Shown: piece by piece, positions 16,737-27,000 of the stretch | How the letters are laid out: every line of letters begins with the position of its first letter | Numbering within the stretch: position 1 is the stretch's first letter | DNA from: Mycobacterium heidelbergense | GTDB lineage: Bacteria; Actinomycetota; Actinomycetes; Mycobacteriales; Mycobacteriaceae | NCBI RefSeq assembly: GCF_010730745.1 | Contig: NZ_AP022615.1 | Coordinates: forward strand, 3,844,001-3,908,000 | Length of the DNA stretch: 64,000 nt | Reading direction: 5' to 3' | Notes under the pieces: generated by a model | Database searches by the model: none | The model's input: the letters and a program-made list of their open reading frames with translations, nothing else | What the model was told of the DNA's origin: nothing | Made by a program: the position numbers and the translations under genes

Positions 16737-18069
16737 CAACCACGTCGACGCCCACACCGACCCCGTCGTCGTGGTCGGCATGGCGATCGAGGCGCCGGGC
16801 GGTGTCGAGACCGCCGAGGGTTACTGGGAGCTGTTGTCCCGGCAGCGGGAGGGGCTGTCCCCATTTCCCACCGACCGGGGCTGGCCGATCCGCGAGCTGT
16901 TGGCGGGGTCTCGCCGCGACGGCTTCAAGCCGATCCATGACTCCGGCGGATTCCTCGCCGGGGCAACGACATTCGATCCGGCGTTCTTCGGCATTTCACC
17001 CCGCGAGGCCATCGCGATGGATCCCCAGCAGCGGGTCGCGCTGCGGGTGGCGTGGCGCGCGCTGGAGAACGGCGGCATCAACCCCGACGACCTCGCCGGA
17101 CACGACGCCGGCTGCTATGTTGGCGCCTCGGCCACCGGCTACGGCCCCGAGATGGCCGAGTTCTCCCAGCACAGCGGCCATTTGATCACCGGCACGGCGC
17201 TCGGCGTGATCTCCGGCCGGATCGCCTACACGCTGGGGCTCGCCGGTCCGGCGCTGACGATCGACGCCTCGTGCGCGTCGGCGCTGGCGGCGTTTCACGT
17301 GGCGGCTCAGGCGGTTCGCTCCGGCGACTGCGACCTCGCGCTCACCGGCGGCGTCTGCGTGATGGGCTCGCCGGGTTTCTTCGTGGAGTTCTCCAAACAG
17401 CACGCGCTGTCCGACGACGGCCACTGCAGGCCCTTCACCGCGCACGCCACCGGAACGGTGTGGGCGGAGGGCGCGGCAATGTTTGTGCTGCAACGCGAAT
17501 CGGCCGCGCGGCGCGACGGCCGCCGGGTCCTCGCCGAGGTCCGCGCGAGCGCCGTCAACCAGGACGGCCGGAGCGCCGGCCTGACGGCCCCCAGCGGCGC
17601 GGCGCAGACCCGCCTGTTCCGCCGCGCCATCGCGCAGGCGAACGTTCGGCCCGACGAGGTCGGGATGATCGAGGGCCACGGCACCGGGACCCGCCTCGGC
17701 GACGGCACCGAACTGCGTTCGCTGGCGGAGACATACGGCGACGCGGAGCCGGGCGCCGGCGCCCTGCTCGGGTCGGTGAAGTCCAACGTCGGGCACGCGC
17801 AGGCCGCGGCCGGGGCGCTGGGGCTGGCCAAGGTCCTGGTGTCGGCCGAACGCGGCGCGGTCCCGCCCACCCTGCACGCCGAGGAGGCGAGCCGCGAAAT
17901 CGACTGGGACGCCCAGGGGTTGCGCCTGGCCCGGTCGCTGACGCCGTGGCCCGCGAGCGACGGCCGCCGGATCGGCGCGGCCTCCGCGTTCGGCATGAGC
18001 GGCACCAATGCGCACGTGGTCGTCGCCATTCCAGAGGCGGCCGCCCAACCGGGGGCGGGTGCCGCGTGA
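16729..18069 (+). CDS. mbtC: Polyketide beta-ketoacyl synthase MbtC
   Basis: A 446-aa stand-alone ketosynthase. The catalytic Cys is in DASCASALAA (near 180), with His residues in EGHGTGT (near 317) and SNVGHAQAAAG (near 355). It condenses a malonyl-type unit held by MbtD to build the beta-hydroxy acid of mycobactin. ATG 16729 (MPDNHVDAHTD) or 16723, six bases earlier, are both possible; either overlaps the mbtT stop. The TGA overlaps the mbtD ATG. KS split from AT-KR-ACP is the normal mycobactin arrangement. Confidence 0.94.
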   Translation: MPDNHVDAHTDPVVVVGMAIEAPGGVETAEGYWELLSRQREGLSPFPTDRGWPIRELLAGSRRDGFKPIHDSGGFLAGATTFDPAFFGISPREAIAMDPQQRVALRVAWRALENGGINPDDLAGHDAGCYVGASATGYGPEMAEFSQHSGHLITGTALGVISGRIAYTLGLAGPALTIDASCASALAAFHVAAQAVRSGDCDLALTGGVCVMGSPGFFVEFSKQHALSDDGHCRPFTAHATGTVWAEGAAMFVLQRESAARRDGRRVLAEVRASAVNQDGRSAGLTAPSGAAQTRLFRRAIAQANVRPDEVGMIEGHGTGTRLGDGTELRSLAETYGDAEPGAGALLGSVKSNVGHAQAAAGALGLAKVLVSAERGAVPPTLHAEEASREIDWDAQGLRLARSLTPWPASDGRRIGAASAFGMSGTNAHVVVAIPEAAAQPGAGAA

Positions 18070-21032
18070 TGCCGGCTCATCCGCTGCCCGACGGCCGCAT
18101 CCCCGTGCTGCTCAGCGCCCACGAGGAAGACCTGATCGGCCAGGACGCCGCCGCGATCGGCGACTACCTGCGGCGCGCCCCGGAAGCGTCGGTGGCCTCG
18201 GTCGCCGAGACGTTGTTGCGCACCCGGCGGGTGCGCCGCCACCGCGCGGTGGCGCGCGCGGCCGACGCCACCGAGCTGGCGGCGGCCCTCGCCGCCCTGG
18301 CCGGCGGCGACGACCATCGGCTAATTGCCCGGTCATCCGAAACCGCCACGCCGCGAACCGCCTTCGTGTTTCCCGGGCAGGGCAACCAATGGCCGTCCAT
18401 GGGCGCCGACGCGTACCGCCGGCTGGCCGCGTACCGATCGGAGGCCGACCGCTGCTCGGAGGCGTTCACGGCGGCCGGGCTGCCGTCGCCCCTGGTGTAT
18501 CTGGTCACCGGCCCGGAGCGGGCGTGGTCGCAGCTCGACGTCCAGGCCGCGCAGTTCACCCACGCGGTCAGCCTGGCGCAGGTGTGGCGATCGTGCGGCG
18601 TCCTCCCGGACATCACGCTGGGACACAGCCTCGGCGAGGTGGCCGCGGCCTACGTGGCGGGCAGCGTCGGGCCGGCCGACGCCGTCGCCGTCATCGCGGC
18701 GCGGGCCGCCGTCGTGGAACGGCTGGCGGGCCCCTACGGCATGGCGGTGCTGGGCGCCGGCGTCGACGAAGCCGAGCGGCTGATCACCGAAACCACCGGA
18801 TGGCTGGAGGTTTCGGTGGTCAACTCGCCCTCGTCGACCGTGGTGTCGGGAGACCGTGACGCCGTGGCCCGCATCGTGACGCAGGCCGAACGGCGGGGCC
18901 TGTTCGTCCGGGAGATCGACGTCGCGTTCCCCGCGCACACCAGCGCGCTGGAACCCCTGCGCGGCGAGCTGGCCGAGCTGCTGCCGGCGTCGGGGTTCGT
19001 GGACAGCCCGGTGGAATTCATCGGATCGGCCCACGGGGACATCGTGCTCCCCGGCACCGATTTCACCGGCTACTGGTACGACAATCTGCGCAACACCGTG
19101 CGATTCGACCGCGCGGCGGCGGTCGCCGCGCAACGCGGCGTCGGCACGTTCGTCGAGATGTCGGCGCACCCCTCGCTGGCGTACGCGCTCACCGACCAGC
19201 TGGACGGGGCGCTGGTCGTCGGCTCCGGACGTCGCGATGAGCCCGTCGTGGAACAACTTTCGGCCAACATCGCGGCCGCGGCGGTGGCCAACCCCGGGTA
19301 CCGGTGGGTCGACGTGGTGGGAACGGTGGGCGGGCCCACGCTGCCGGGGTTCCCCAACGCGCCCATGCGCGCGGTACATCTGTGGGCCGGGGCGGAATCC
19401 CCTCCCGATGAACCTGCCCTGACCGTCGCGGTCGAGGAATGGGAACCGGGCCACGACCCGTCCACCGGGACCGGTTGCGCCATGGCGGTTGTCGCGCTCA
19501 CCGGGGCCCCCGGGGCCGAGCCGTTGGCGGCGCGGCTGACCGCCGCCATCGACGGCCATCCGCGGTGCCGCCTGGTCGCGCCCGAGGAGGCCGAGATCGC
19601 CGTGCTGATCGCGCCTGATCTGCCTGACCGCGACGTGACCGTCGCCGCCGCGGAGATCCGGGGCGCGATCGGGGCCGGGCTGAACTACACCGCGTCGCTC
19701 GGTCCCCGCTGCCGCCGCGCCTGGCTGATCACCGCCAACGCCGAGTGCGTCGGGCCCGAGCAGCGGCTGCCGGCACAGGCGGCGCTGGCCGCGATGCACC
19801 GCAGCGTCGGCTTCGAATTCCCCGACTGCACGTTCGCCCATCTCGATCTGCCCGACCGGGATCTCGGTGCCGGCGACGCGCTGGCATGCGTTGACGCGCT
19901 GCTGGACGACGGCGACACGGAGGTGGCGCTGCGCGGCGGCGCTTCCGGGTTGCGCCGCCACGTCAGGGTGCTGCGCGAGCGCGCTCAGCTCGCGCCGCGG
20001 CGGCGACTGGATGCCCGCGCGCTGGACCACGTGGTGATCACCGGCGGTGGCGGCGGCATCGGCATGCGGTATGCCCGGCACTGCGTCGAGCGGGGCGCCC
20101 GGAGGCTGACCCTGCTGAGCCGCAACGGCATCGACCGCGAGCGCCTCGGCGGGTTGATCGACGGTCGCGACGTCGAGGTGTACGCCCCGGCGTGCGACAT
20201 CACCGACCCGGAGATGCTGTCGGCGGTCGCGGCCGAATACGCCGCCGACGGTGCGTCATTGCTCATCCACGCGGCCGGGGCGGCGGGATTCGCCCCGCAT
20301 TGCCGGCTCGCCGGCGCCGACCTGGCGGCCATGTTCGGCGCCAAGGTGATCGGCCTGGCGCGGATGGTCGAGGCGTGGCCGATGCTTCAGGGTTCGCGGA
20401 TCCTGCTGTGCTCGTCGGTGTCCGGGGTATGGGGCGGCTACGGGCATGCCGGATACGCCGCGGCCAATCGCCTGCTCGACGTGCTGGCCGGGCAGCTACG
20501 GGCCAACGGGCTGGACTGCACGTCGGTGCGCTGGGGGCTGTGGCCGGGCACCGGGATCGCCGGGGCCGATGAGATCGCGCGGGTCGAACGGTCCGGCATG
20601 GTCGCGATGGATCCCGGCGCCGCCGTCGACGCCGGCCTGCGCCACGACGCCGCCGACCCGCTGATCTTCGCCGCCGACTTCGAACGGCTCCGGATGTTCT
20701 TCGAAAGTCAGGGCGCCGCAATGCCATTCGGCACCAGGTTGCGCGATCGGGGTGCGGACACCGCGGGCGACAAGACCGTCGCCGGGCTGGTGCGCGCCGA
20801 ACTGGCCGCCGCGTTGCGGCTCGCCGGGCCCGAGTCGGTGGACCTGAACGCGACGCTGACCGACCTCGGCGTGGACTCGCTGCTGGCGCTGGATCTGCGC
20901 AAGCGGCTGCGCCGCGGCGTCGGCCGCTCGGTTCCGCTGGGCCGGCTGCTCGGCGGAATCACCGGCATCGAGCTGATCGACGCATTGGGGCCGGACAGGC
21001 CCTTGGAAAGGCTGGAATCCTCGCGTGACTGA
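18069..21032 (+). CDS. mbtD: Polyketide synthase MbtD (AT-KR-ACP)
   Basis: A 987-aa PKS subunit. An acyltransferase (about 95-390) has FVFPGQGNQWPSMG and the nucleophile Ser in GHSLGE (near 187). A ketoreductase (about 650-850) has the NADPH loop ITGGGGGIG. A C-terminal ACP has LGVDSLLALDL, with its Ser near 937. It pairs with the KS MbtC; reduction by the KR yields a 3-hydroxyacyl unit. ATG 18069 shares its first base with the mbtC stop (TGATG); a GTG three bases earlier is an alternative. The stop lies inside the mbtE start region. Confidence 0.94.
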   Translation: MPAHPLPDGRIPVLLSAHEEDLIGQDAAAIGDYLRRAPEASVASVAETLLRTRRVRRHRAVARAADATELAAALAALAGGDDHRLIARSSETATPRTAFVFPGQGNQWPSMGADAYRRLAAYRSEADRCSEAFTAAGLPSPLVYLVTGPERAWSQLDVQAAQFTHAVSLAQVWRSCGVLPDITLGHSLGEVAAAYVAGSVGPADAVAVIAARAAVVERLAGPYGMAVLGAGVDEAERLITETTGWLEVSVVNSPSSTVVSGDRDAVARIVTQAERRGLFVREIDVAFPAHTSALEPLRGELAELLPASGFVDSPVEFIGSAHGDIVLPGTDFTGYWYDNLRNTVRFDRAAAVAAQRGVGTFVEMSAHPSLAYALTDQLDGALVVGSGRRDEPVVEQLSANIAAAAVANPGYRWVDVVGTVGGPTLPGFPNAPMRAVHLWAGAESPPDEPALTVAVEEWEPGHDPSTGTGCAMAVVALTGAPGAEPLAARLTAAIDGHPRCRLVAPEEAEIAVLIAPDLPDRDVTVAAAEIRGAIGAGLNYTASLGPRCRRAWLITANAECVGPEQRLPAQAALAAMHRSVGFEFPDCTFAHLDLPDRDLGAGDALACVDALLDDGDTEVALRGGASGLRRHVRVLRERAQLAPRRRLDARALDHVVITGGGGGIGMRYARHCVERGARRLTLLSRNGIDRERLGGLIDGRDVEVYAPACDITDPEMLSAVAAEYAADGASLLIHAAGAAGFAPHCRLAGADLAAMFGAKVIGLARMVEAWPMLQGSRILLCSSVSGVWGGYGHAGYAAANRLLDVLAGQLRANGLDCTSVRWGLWPGTGIAGADEIARVERSGMVAMDPGAAVDAGLRHDAADPLIFAADFERLRMFFESQGAAMPFGTRLRDRGADTAGDKTVAGLVRAELAAALRLAGPESVDLNATLTDLGVDSLLALDLRKRLRRGVGRSVPLGRLLGGITGIELIDALGPDRPLERLESSRD

Positions 21033-24000
21033 CACAGCGGGCGCCGGCGCTCGCCTCGACGACGAGCGCCTGGAGCTGTTGCGCCGCAAGATCGCCGAAC
21101 GCGGTTTGGCCCGGCCGTCGGTGCGGGCGGACGCGGCGGTGGCGACGCTCCCGGAAATGTCCGCCGGCCAGCGCCGGATGTGGTTCGTGCAGTCGGTCGA
21201 CCCGGACAGCGCGCTGCTGAACATCTGCGTCTCCTACCGCGTCACCGGCGTCGTCGACGTCGCGCGGTTGCGCCGCGCGGTGGAGGCCGTCACCGCGCGG
21301 CACCCGGTGCTGCGCACGACCTACCGGACGGACAGCGACGGCGACCCGCAGCCGGTCCTTCGCGGCGACGTGCGGCCCGGATGGGCGGAACACGACCTGT
21401 CGGGGCTGGGCGAGCAGGCCCGGCGGCTGCGGCTGGAAGTCCTGGCGCAGCGCGACTTTGGGCGCCCGTTTGACTTGGCCAACGACTCGCCGCTGCGGGT
21501 CACCGTGGCACGGGTGGGCGCCGGGGAGCTGATCCTGTTGCTGACCGCCCACCACATCGCCTGGGACGACGGATCGTGGGCGCCGTTTTTCGCCGACCTG
21601 ACTCGCGCCTACACCGACCCGGACGCCGTCGAGGGGACGCCGATGTCGGCGGCCCCGGGCCCCGACGGCGCGGGCAACCTCGAGGAAGACCTGGCCTACT
21701 GGCGGTCGCTGGTCACCGATCTGCCCGAGCCGCTTGAGCTTCCGGGGCCGAACGGCACCGTGGTGCCGAGCACCTGGCGCTCACAGCGCGCGACGGCGCG
21801 GCTGTCGGCGGCCACGATCGACCGGGCGGCGGCGCTGGCGCGGGAAACCGGCGCCACCCCGTACATGGTGCTGATGGCCGCGTTCGGCGCGCTGGTGTAC
21901 CGCTACACCCACGCCACCGACTTCCTGGTCGCGGCTCCAGTGCTGAACCGCGGCGCCGGAACCGAGGACGCGATCGGCTACTACGGCAACACCGTGGTGA
22001 TGCGGATGCGGCCGCGGCCGCGCCGGACGTTCCGCGAGCTGGTCGCCGAGACCCGCGACAACGCGCTGGGCGCCTTCTCCCATTCGCGCGTCGACCTGGA
22101 ATGGCTGGTGCGCGAGGTGAACCCGGACCGCCGGCACGGCGCCGAGCGCATGACCCGGGTCAGCTTCGGGCTGCGCGAGCCCGACGGCGGTGGCTTCCGC
22201 CCGCCCGGGGTGGCCTGCGAACGCGCCCAGCTGCGCGGTCACCTCAGCCAGCTGCCGCTGAGCCTCATGATCGAAATGCCCGGTGCGGCCGGCGCCCTGG
22301 TCGAGGCCGAGTACCTGGTCGAGGTCCTGGATCGGCCGCTGGTGGAGCAGCTGCTCGAGCACTACGCCGTCCTGCTGGACGGCATGCTGGACAGCCCCGA
22401 CACACCGTTGTCGACGGCCAGGGTGATGAGCGACGCCGACGCCGACCGGCTGCGCCGGGCCTCGGCCGGCGCGAGGTTCGTGACACCGGCGGCCACCCTC
22501 CCCGCCCTGGTCGCCGAGCGCGCCGCGCTGACCCCCGATGCCGTCGCCGTCGTCTACGAGGGCCGCCGCTACAGCTACCGCGAGATCAACCAGGAGGCGA
22601 ATCGGCTGGCGCACTGGCTGATCGAACGGGGCATCGGCACCGAGGACCGGGTCGCCGTGCTGCTGGACAAGTCACCCGAACTGGTTGTCACCGCGCTGGG
22701 CATCCTCAAGGCCGGCGCCGTCTACCTGCCGATCGACCCCACCTATCCCGACGACCGGTTGACGTTCATCCTGGGCGACGCGGACGCCACATTGGTGCTG
22801 CGCGAGCCGGTTACCGGCCTGGGCCGGTATCCGTCCGCCGACCCGGCGCCGGGGGAGTTGGTCCGCCCGCTGCGCCCGGGCAACACCGCCTACCTGATCT
22901 ACACCTCGGGTTCGACCGGTCTGCCCAAGGGCGTTCCGGTCCCGCACGCGCCGATCGCCGAGTACTTCGTCTGGTTCGGCGACGAATACCGCGTCGACGA
23001 AACCGACCGCCTGCTGCAGGTCGCGTCGCCCAGCTTCGACGTGTCCATCGGCGAAATCTTCGGGACCTTGATTTGCGGTGCGCGCCTGGTGATTCCGCGG
23101 CCGGACGGGCTGCGCGACATCGGATACCTGACCGACCTCCTGCGCCGCGAGGGCATCACCTCGATGCACTTCGTGCCGTCGCTGCTGGGGCTCTTCCTGT
23201 CGCTGCCCGGCGTCAACCAATGGCGCACCCTGCGTCGGGTGCCCATCGGCGGGGAGCCGCTACCCGGCGAGATCGCCGACAAGTTCCACGCCACCTTCGA
23301 CGCGTTGCTGTACAACTTCTACGGCCCCACCGAGACCGTCGTCAACGCCACCAGCTACCCCGTGGAGGGCGCCCAGGGCACCCGGGTGGTGCCGATCGGC
23401 CGGCCCAAGATCAACACGCAAGTCCATCTGCTCGACGACGCGCTGCAGCCGGTGCCGGTCGGTGTGATCGGCGAAATCTACATCGGCGGAACGCACGTCG
23501 CGCACGGCTACCACCGCCGGCCCGGGCTGACGGCCGAGCGTTTCGTCGCCGACCCGTTCACCCCGGGTGGACGGCTGTACCGGTCCGGCGACCTGGCCCG
23601 CCGCAACGCCGACGGGGATATCGAATTCGTCGGCCGCGCAGACGAACAGGTGAAGATCCGCGGTTTCCGCATCGAGCTGGGCGAGGTCGCCGCCGCCATC
23701 TCGGTCGACCCCAGCGTCGGGCAGGCCGTCGTGGTGGCCACCGACCTGCCGCGGCTGGGCAAGAGCCTGGTGGGGTACGTGACCCCGGCCGGTTCGGACG
23801 CGGTCGACGTCGAGCGCATCCGGGCCCGGGTGGCCGCGGCCCTGCCGGAGTACATGACGCCGGTCGCCTACGTGGTCCTCGACGAAATACCCATCACCGC
23901 GCACGGCAAGATCGACCGCGCCGCGCTGCCCCAGCCCGAGATCGCTGCCCGCGCCGAATACCGCGACCCGACGACGGCGTCCGAACGGCGAATCGCCGCC

Positions 24001-27000
24001 CTGTTTTCCGCGTTGCTCGGCCACGAACCGGTGGGCGTGGACGACTCGTTCTTCGACCTCGGCGGGCACTCGCTGGTGGCCACCAAGCTGGTCGCCGCCA
24101 TCCGCTCGGACTGCGGCGTCGAACTCGGCATCCGGGACGTGTTCGAACTGGCGACGGTCGGCGGGCTCGCCGACCGGGTCGACCAGCTTCGCTCCGGCGG
24201 TCTCGCGCCGTCGCGACCCAAACTGGTCGCGACCACCCATGACGAGCCATTGCCGCTGTCGGCCTCGCAGCTGCGGAGCTGGTTCGCCTTCCGGGTCGAG
24301 GGCCCCAGCCCGGTCAACAACATTCCGTTCGCGGCAAGGCTCACCGGGCCGTGGGACGTCGAGGCGCTGATCGCCGCGGTCGGCGACGTGGTCGCCCGGC
24401 ACGAAATCCTGCGCACCACCTACGTCGAGATCGACGGCGTCCCTTACCAGGTCGTCAATCCCGTCGCGGGACTGCCGGTGCGCCGGGCCACCGGCGACGA
24501 CGAGGCGTGGCTCGCCGAGCAGCTCCACGTCGAGCGCCGGCACCGCTTCGCGCTGGACGTCGAGTGGCCGATTCGGGTCGCCGTGCTGCGCACCGGTGAC
24601 GAGCACGTGCTGTCGTTGGTGGTCCACCACATCGCCGCCGACCACTGGTCGGCCGGCGTGCTGTTCGCCGACGTGATGGCCGCCTACCGGGCCCGCCGCG
24701 CGGGCGAAGCCCCGTCGTGGGCGCCGCTGCGCGTGCAGTACGCCGACTACGCCGCCTGGCAGGGCGCGTTTTTGGGCGACGCCTCCGGACACGAATCCCC
24801 CGTCGCCGGTGCGCAACGCGAGTACTGGACCCGCCAGCTGGCCGGGCTGCCGGAAGACACCGGGCTGCGGCCGGATTTCCCGCGCCCGCCGGTGCCCAGC
24901 GGGGACGGCGGGTCGGTCGAATTCCGCATCGACTCGGCGACTCGCGCCAAGCTCGCCGGGCTCAGCCGCGAGCTGGGCATCACCGAGTTCATGCTGCTGC
25001 AGGCCGCCGTCGCGGTGGTGCTGCACAAGGCCGGTGGTGGCGTGGACATTCCGCTGGGCACGCCGGTCGCGGGCCGCACGGAAGCCGAATTGGACCAGTT
25101 GGTCGGGTTTTTCGTCAACGTCGTGGTGCTGCGCAACGACCTGAGCGGCAACCCGACGCTGCGTGAAGTGCTCGGCAGGGCCCGGGAGACGGCGCTGGCC
25201 GCGTACGCCCATCAGGATCTGCCCTTCGACCGGGTCGTCGACAGCGTCAACCCGGTGCGTTCGCTGGCGCGCAACCCCCTGTTCCAGGTCGTGGTCCACG
25301 TCCGCGATCAGCTGCCGACCGGGCGCGTGGTCGATTCGGCGCCGCACGACCGGGCGCAGGAGACGGTGTGCACCGCGCTGGAGCCCACCTTCGACATGGC
25401 GCAGGCCGACCTCAGCGTCAACTTCTTCGGCACCGACGGCGCCGGGGCATCTCGGGACACCGGCTATCGCGGCAACGTCATCTTCCGCACCGAGCTGTAC
25501 CGCACGGCCACCATCGAACGGCTCGCCGGCTGGCTGACCAAGGTCATCGAACAGTTTGCTAGCAACATCGATCAGACTTTGCGGGATGTGCAGCTGATCG
25601 ACGAGCGGGAGCGGCGGCGCATCCTGGACGACTGGAGCCGCGGCGACGAACCGGGGCCCGGTCGCCCGCGCACGATCCCGGAGCTGTTGGAGCCCGGCCG
25701 GCGGTGGGGACCGGACCGCATCGCCGTGCGCTGCGGCGACGAACGCATCAATTACCCCGAGCTGCACCGACGTTCGGATAACCTGGCCGCGCTGCTCGCC
25801 GATCACGGCGTGGGGCCGGGATCGCTGGTCGGGCTGTCGACCCGCCGCGGCATCGACCTGGTGGTCGCCCTGGTCGCCATCATGAAGGCCGGCGCCGGCT
25901 ACTTCCCGATCGATCCCGGTTACCCCTTGGCGCGCAAGCGGTTCATGCTTGACGACGTCGAGCCGCGGGTGGTCGTCGTCACCTCGGAGGCCGCCACCAG
26001 CATGCCGGAACGCGCCGGCATGACGCTGGTTTCGCTGGACGACCCGGCGGTGCGGGCCGCGATGGACCGCACGGATCCGGTCGGGCGCCGGTTACCGGCG
26101 CCGCACCCCGACGACCCGATGTACCTGGTGTTCACGTCCGGGTCCACCGGTGCGCCCAAGGGCGTGCTGGGCACCCATCGGGCGATGGCGACGCGACTGG
26201 ACTGGCAGCTGCTGCGTTATCCGGTGCCCGGCAACGACGTTCGGCTCGCGCAGGCCTCCATGACGTTCCTCGAGGGCAGCATGGAGACGTTGGCGGGGCT
26301 GGGCGCCGGTGCCACGATGATCCTGGCCGACGATGCCGAGCACCGCGACCCCGAAGCGCTGGCCGCGCTGGCGCAACGCCATTCGGTGGCGCAGGTGACG
26401 GCGGTGGCAAGCCTGGTCTCGGCCATGATCGGTTCGCCGTCCGCGGTGGCCGCGGTGCGGTCGCTGACGCGGCTGGTCTGCAGTGGTGAGCCGGTGAGCG
26501 CGTCGCTGCTGCAGCGGCTGTCGGCCACCTGTGACGGGCCCGAGGGTCCCGAGCTGCTGAACAACTTCGGCGCCACCGAGACCGCTGGCGGGCTGGTCCG
26601 CGGGCCGCTGACGCCGCCGGTCCCGTTGCTGGGCACGCCGACGGCCGATTCGCAGGTGTACCTCCTCGACGAGGGGCTGCGGCCGGTGCCCGTCGGTGTG
26701 ATCGGCGAATTGTATTACGCCGGAGGTCAACTCGTCCGGGGCTACTGGAAGCGACCCGGCCTGACGGCGTCGCGGTTCGTCGCCAACCCGTACGCCCGCG
26801 AACCCGGGGCGCGGTTCTACCGCAGCGGCGACCGCGCGCGATGGACCGAGGACGGCCGTTTGGAGTTCGTCGGCCGCGCCGACCACCAGGTGAAGGTGCG
26901 CGGGTTCCGCGTCGAGCTGGGAGAGGTCGAGGCCGCGCTGGCGGCGGCCGACGGTGTCGCCGCGGCCGCGGCGCGGACCTGGGAGGTGGCCGGCAGCACG

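Noticed and set aside
23260..25806. Long minus-strand frame opposite mbtE
   Set aside because: Same shadow effect; no family signature, no ribosome site.
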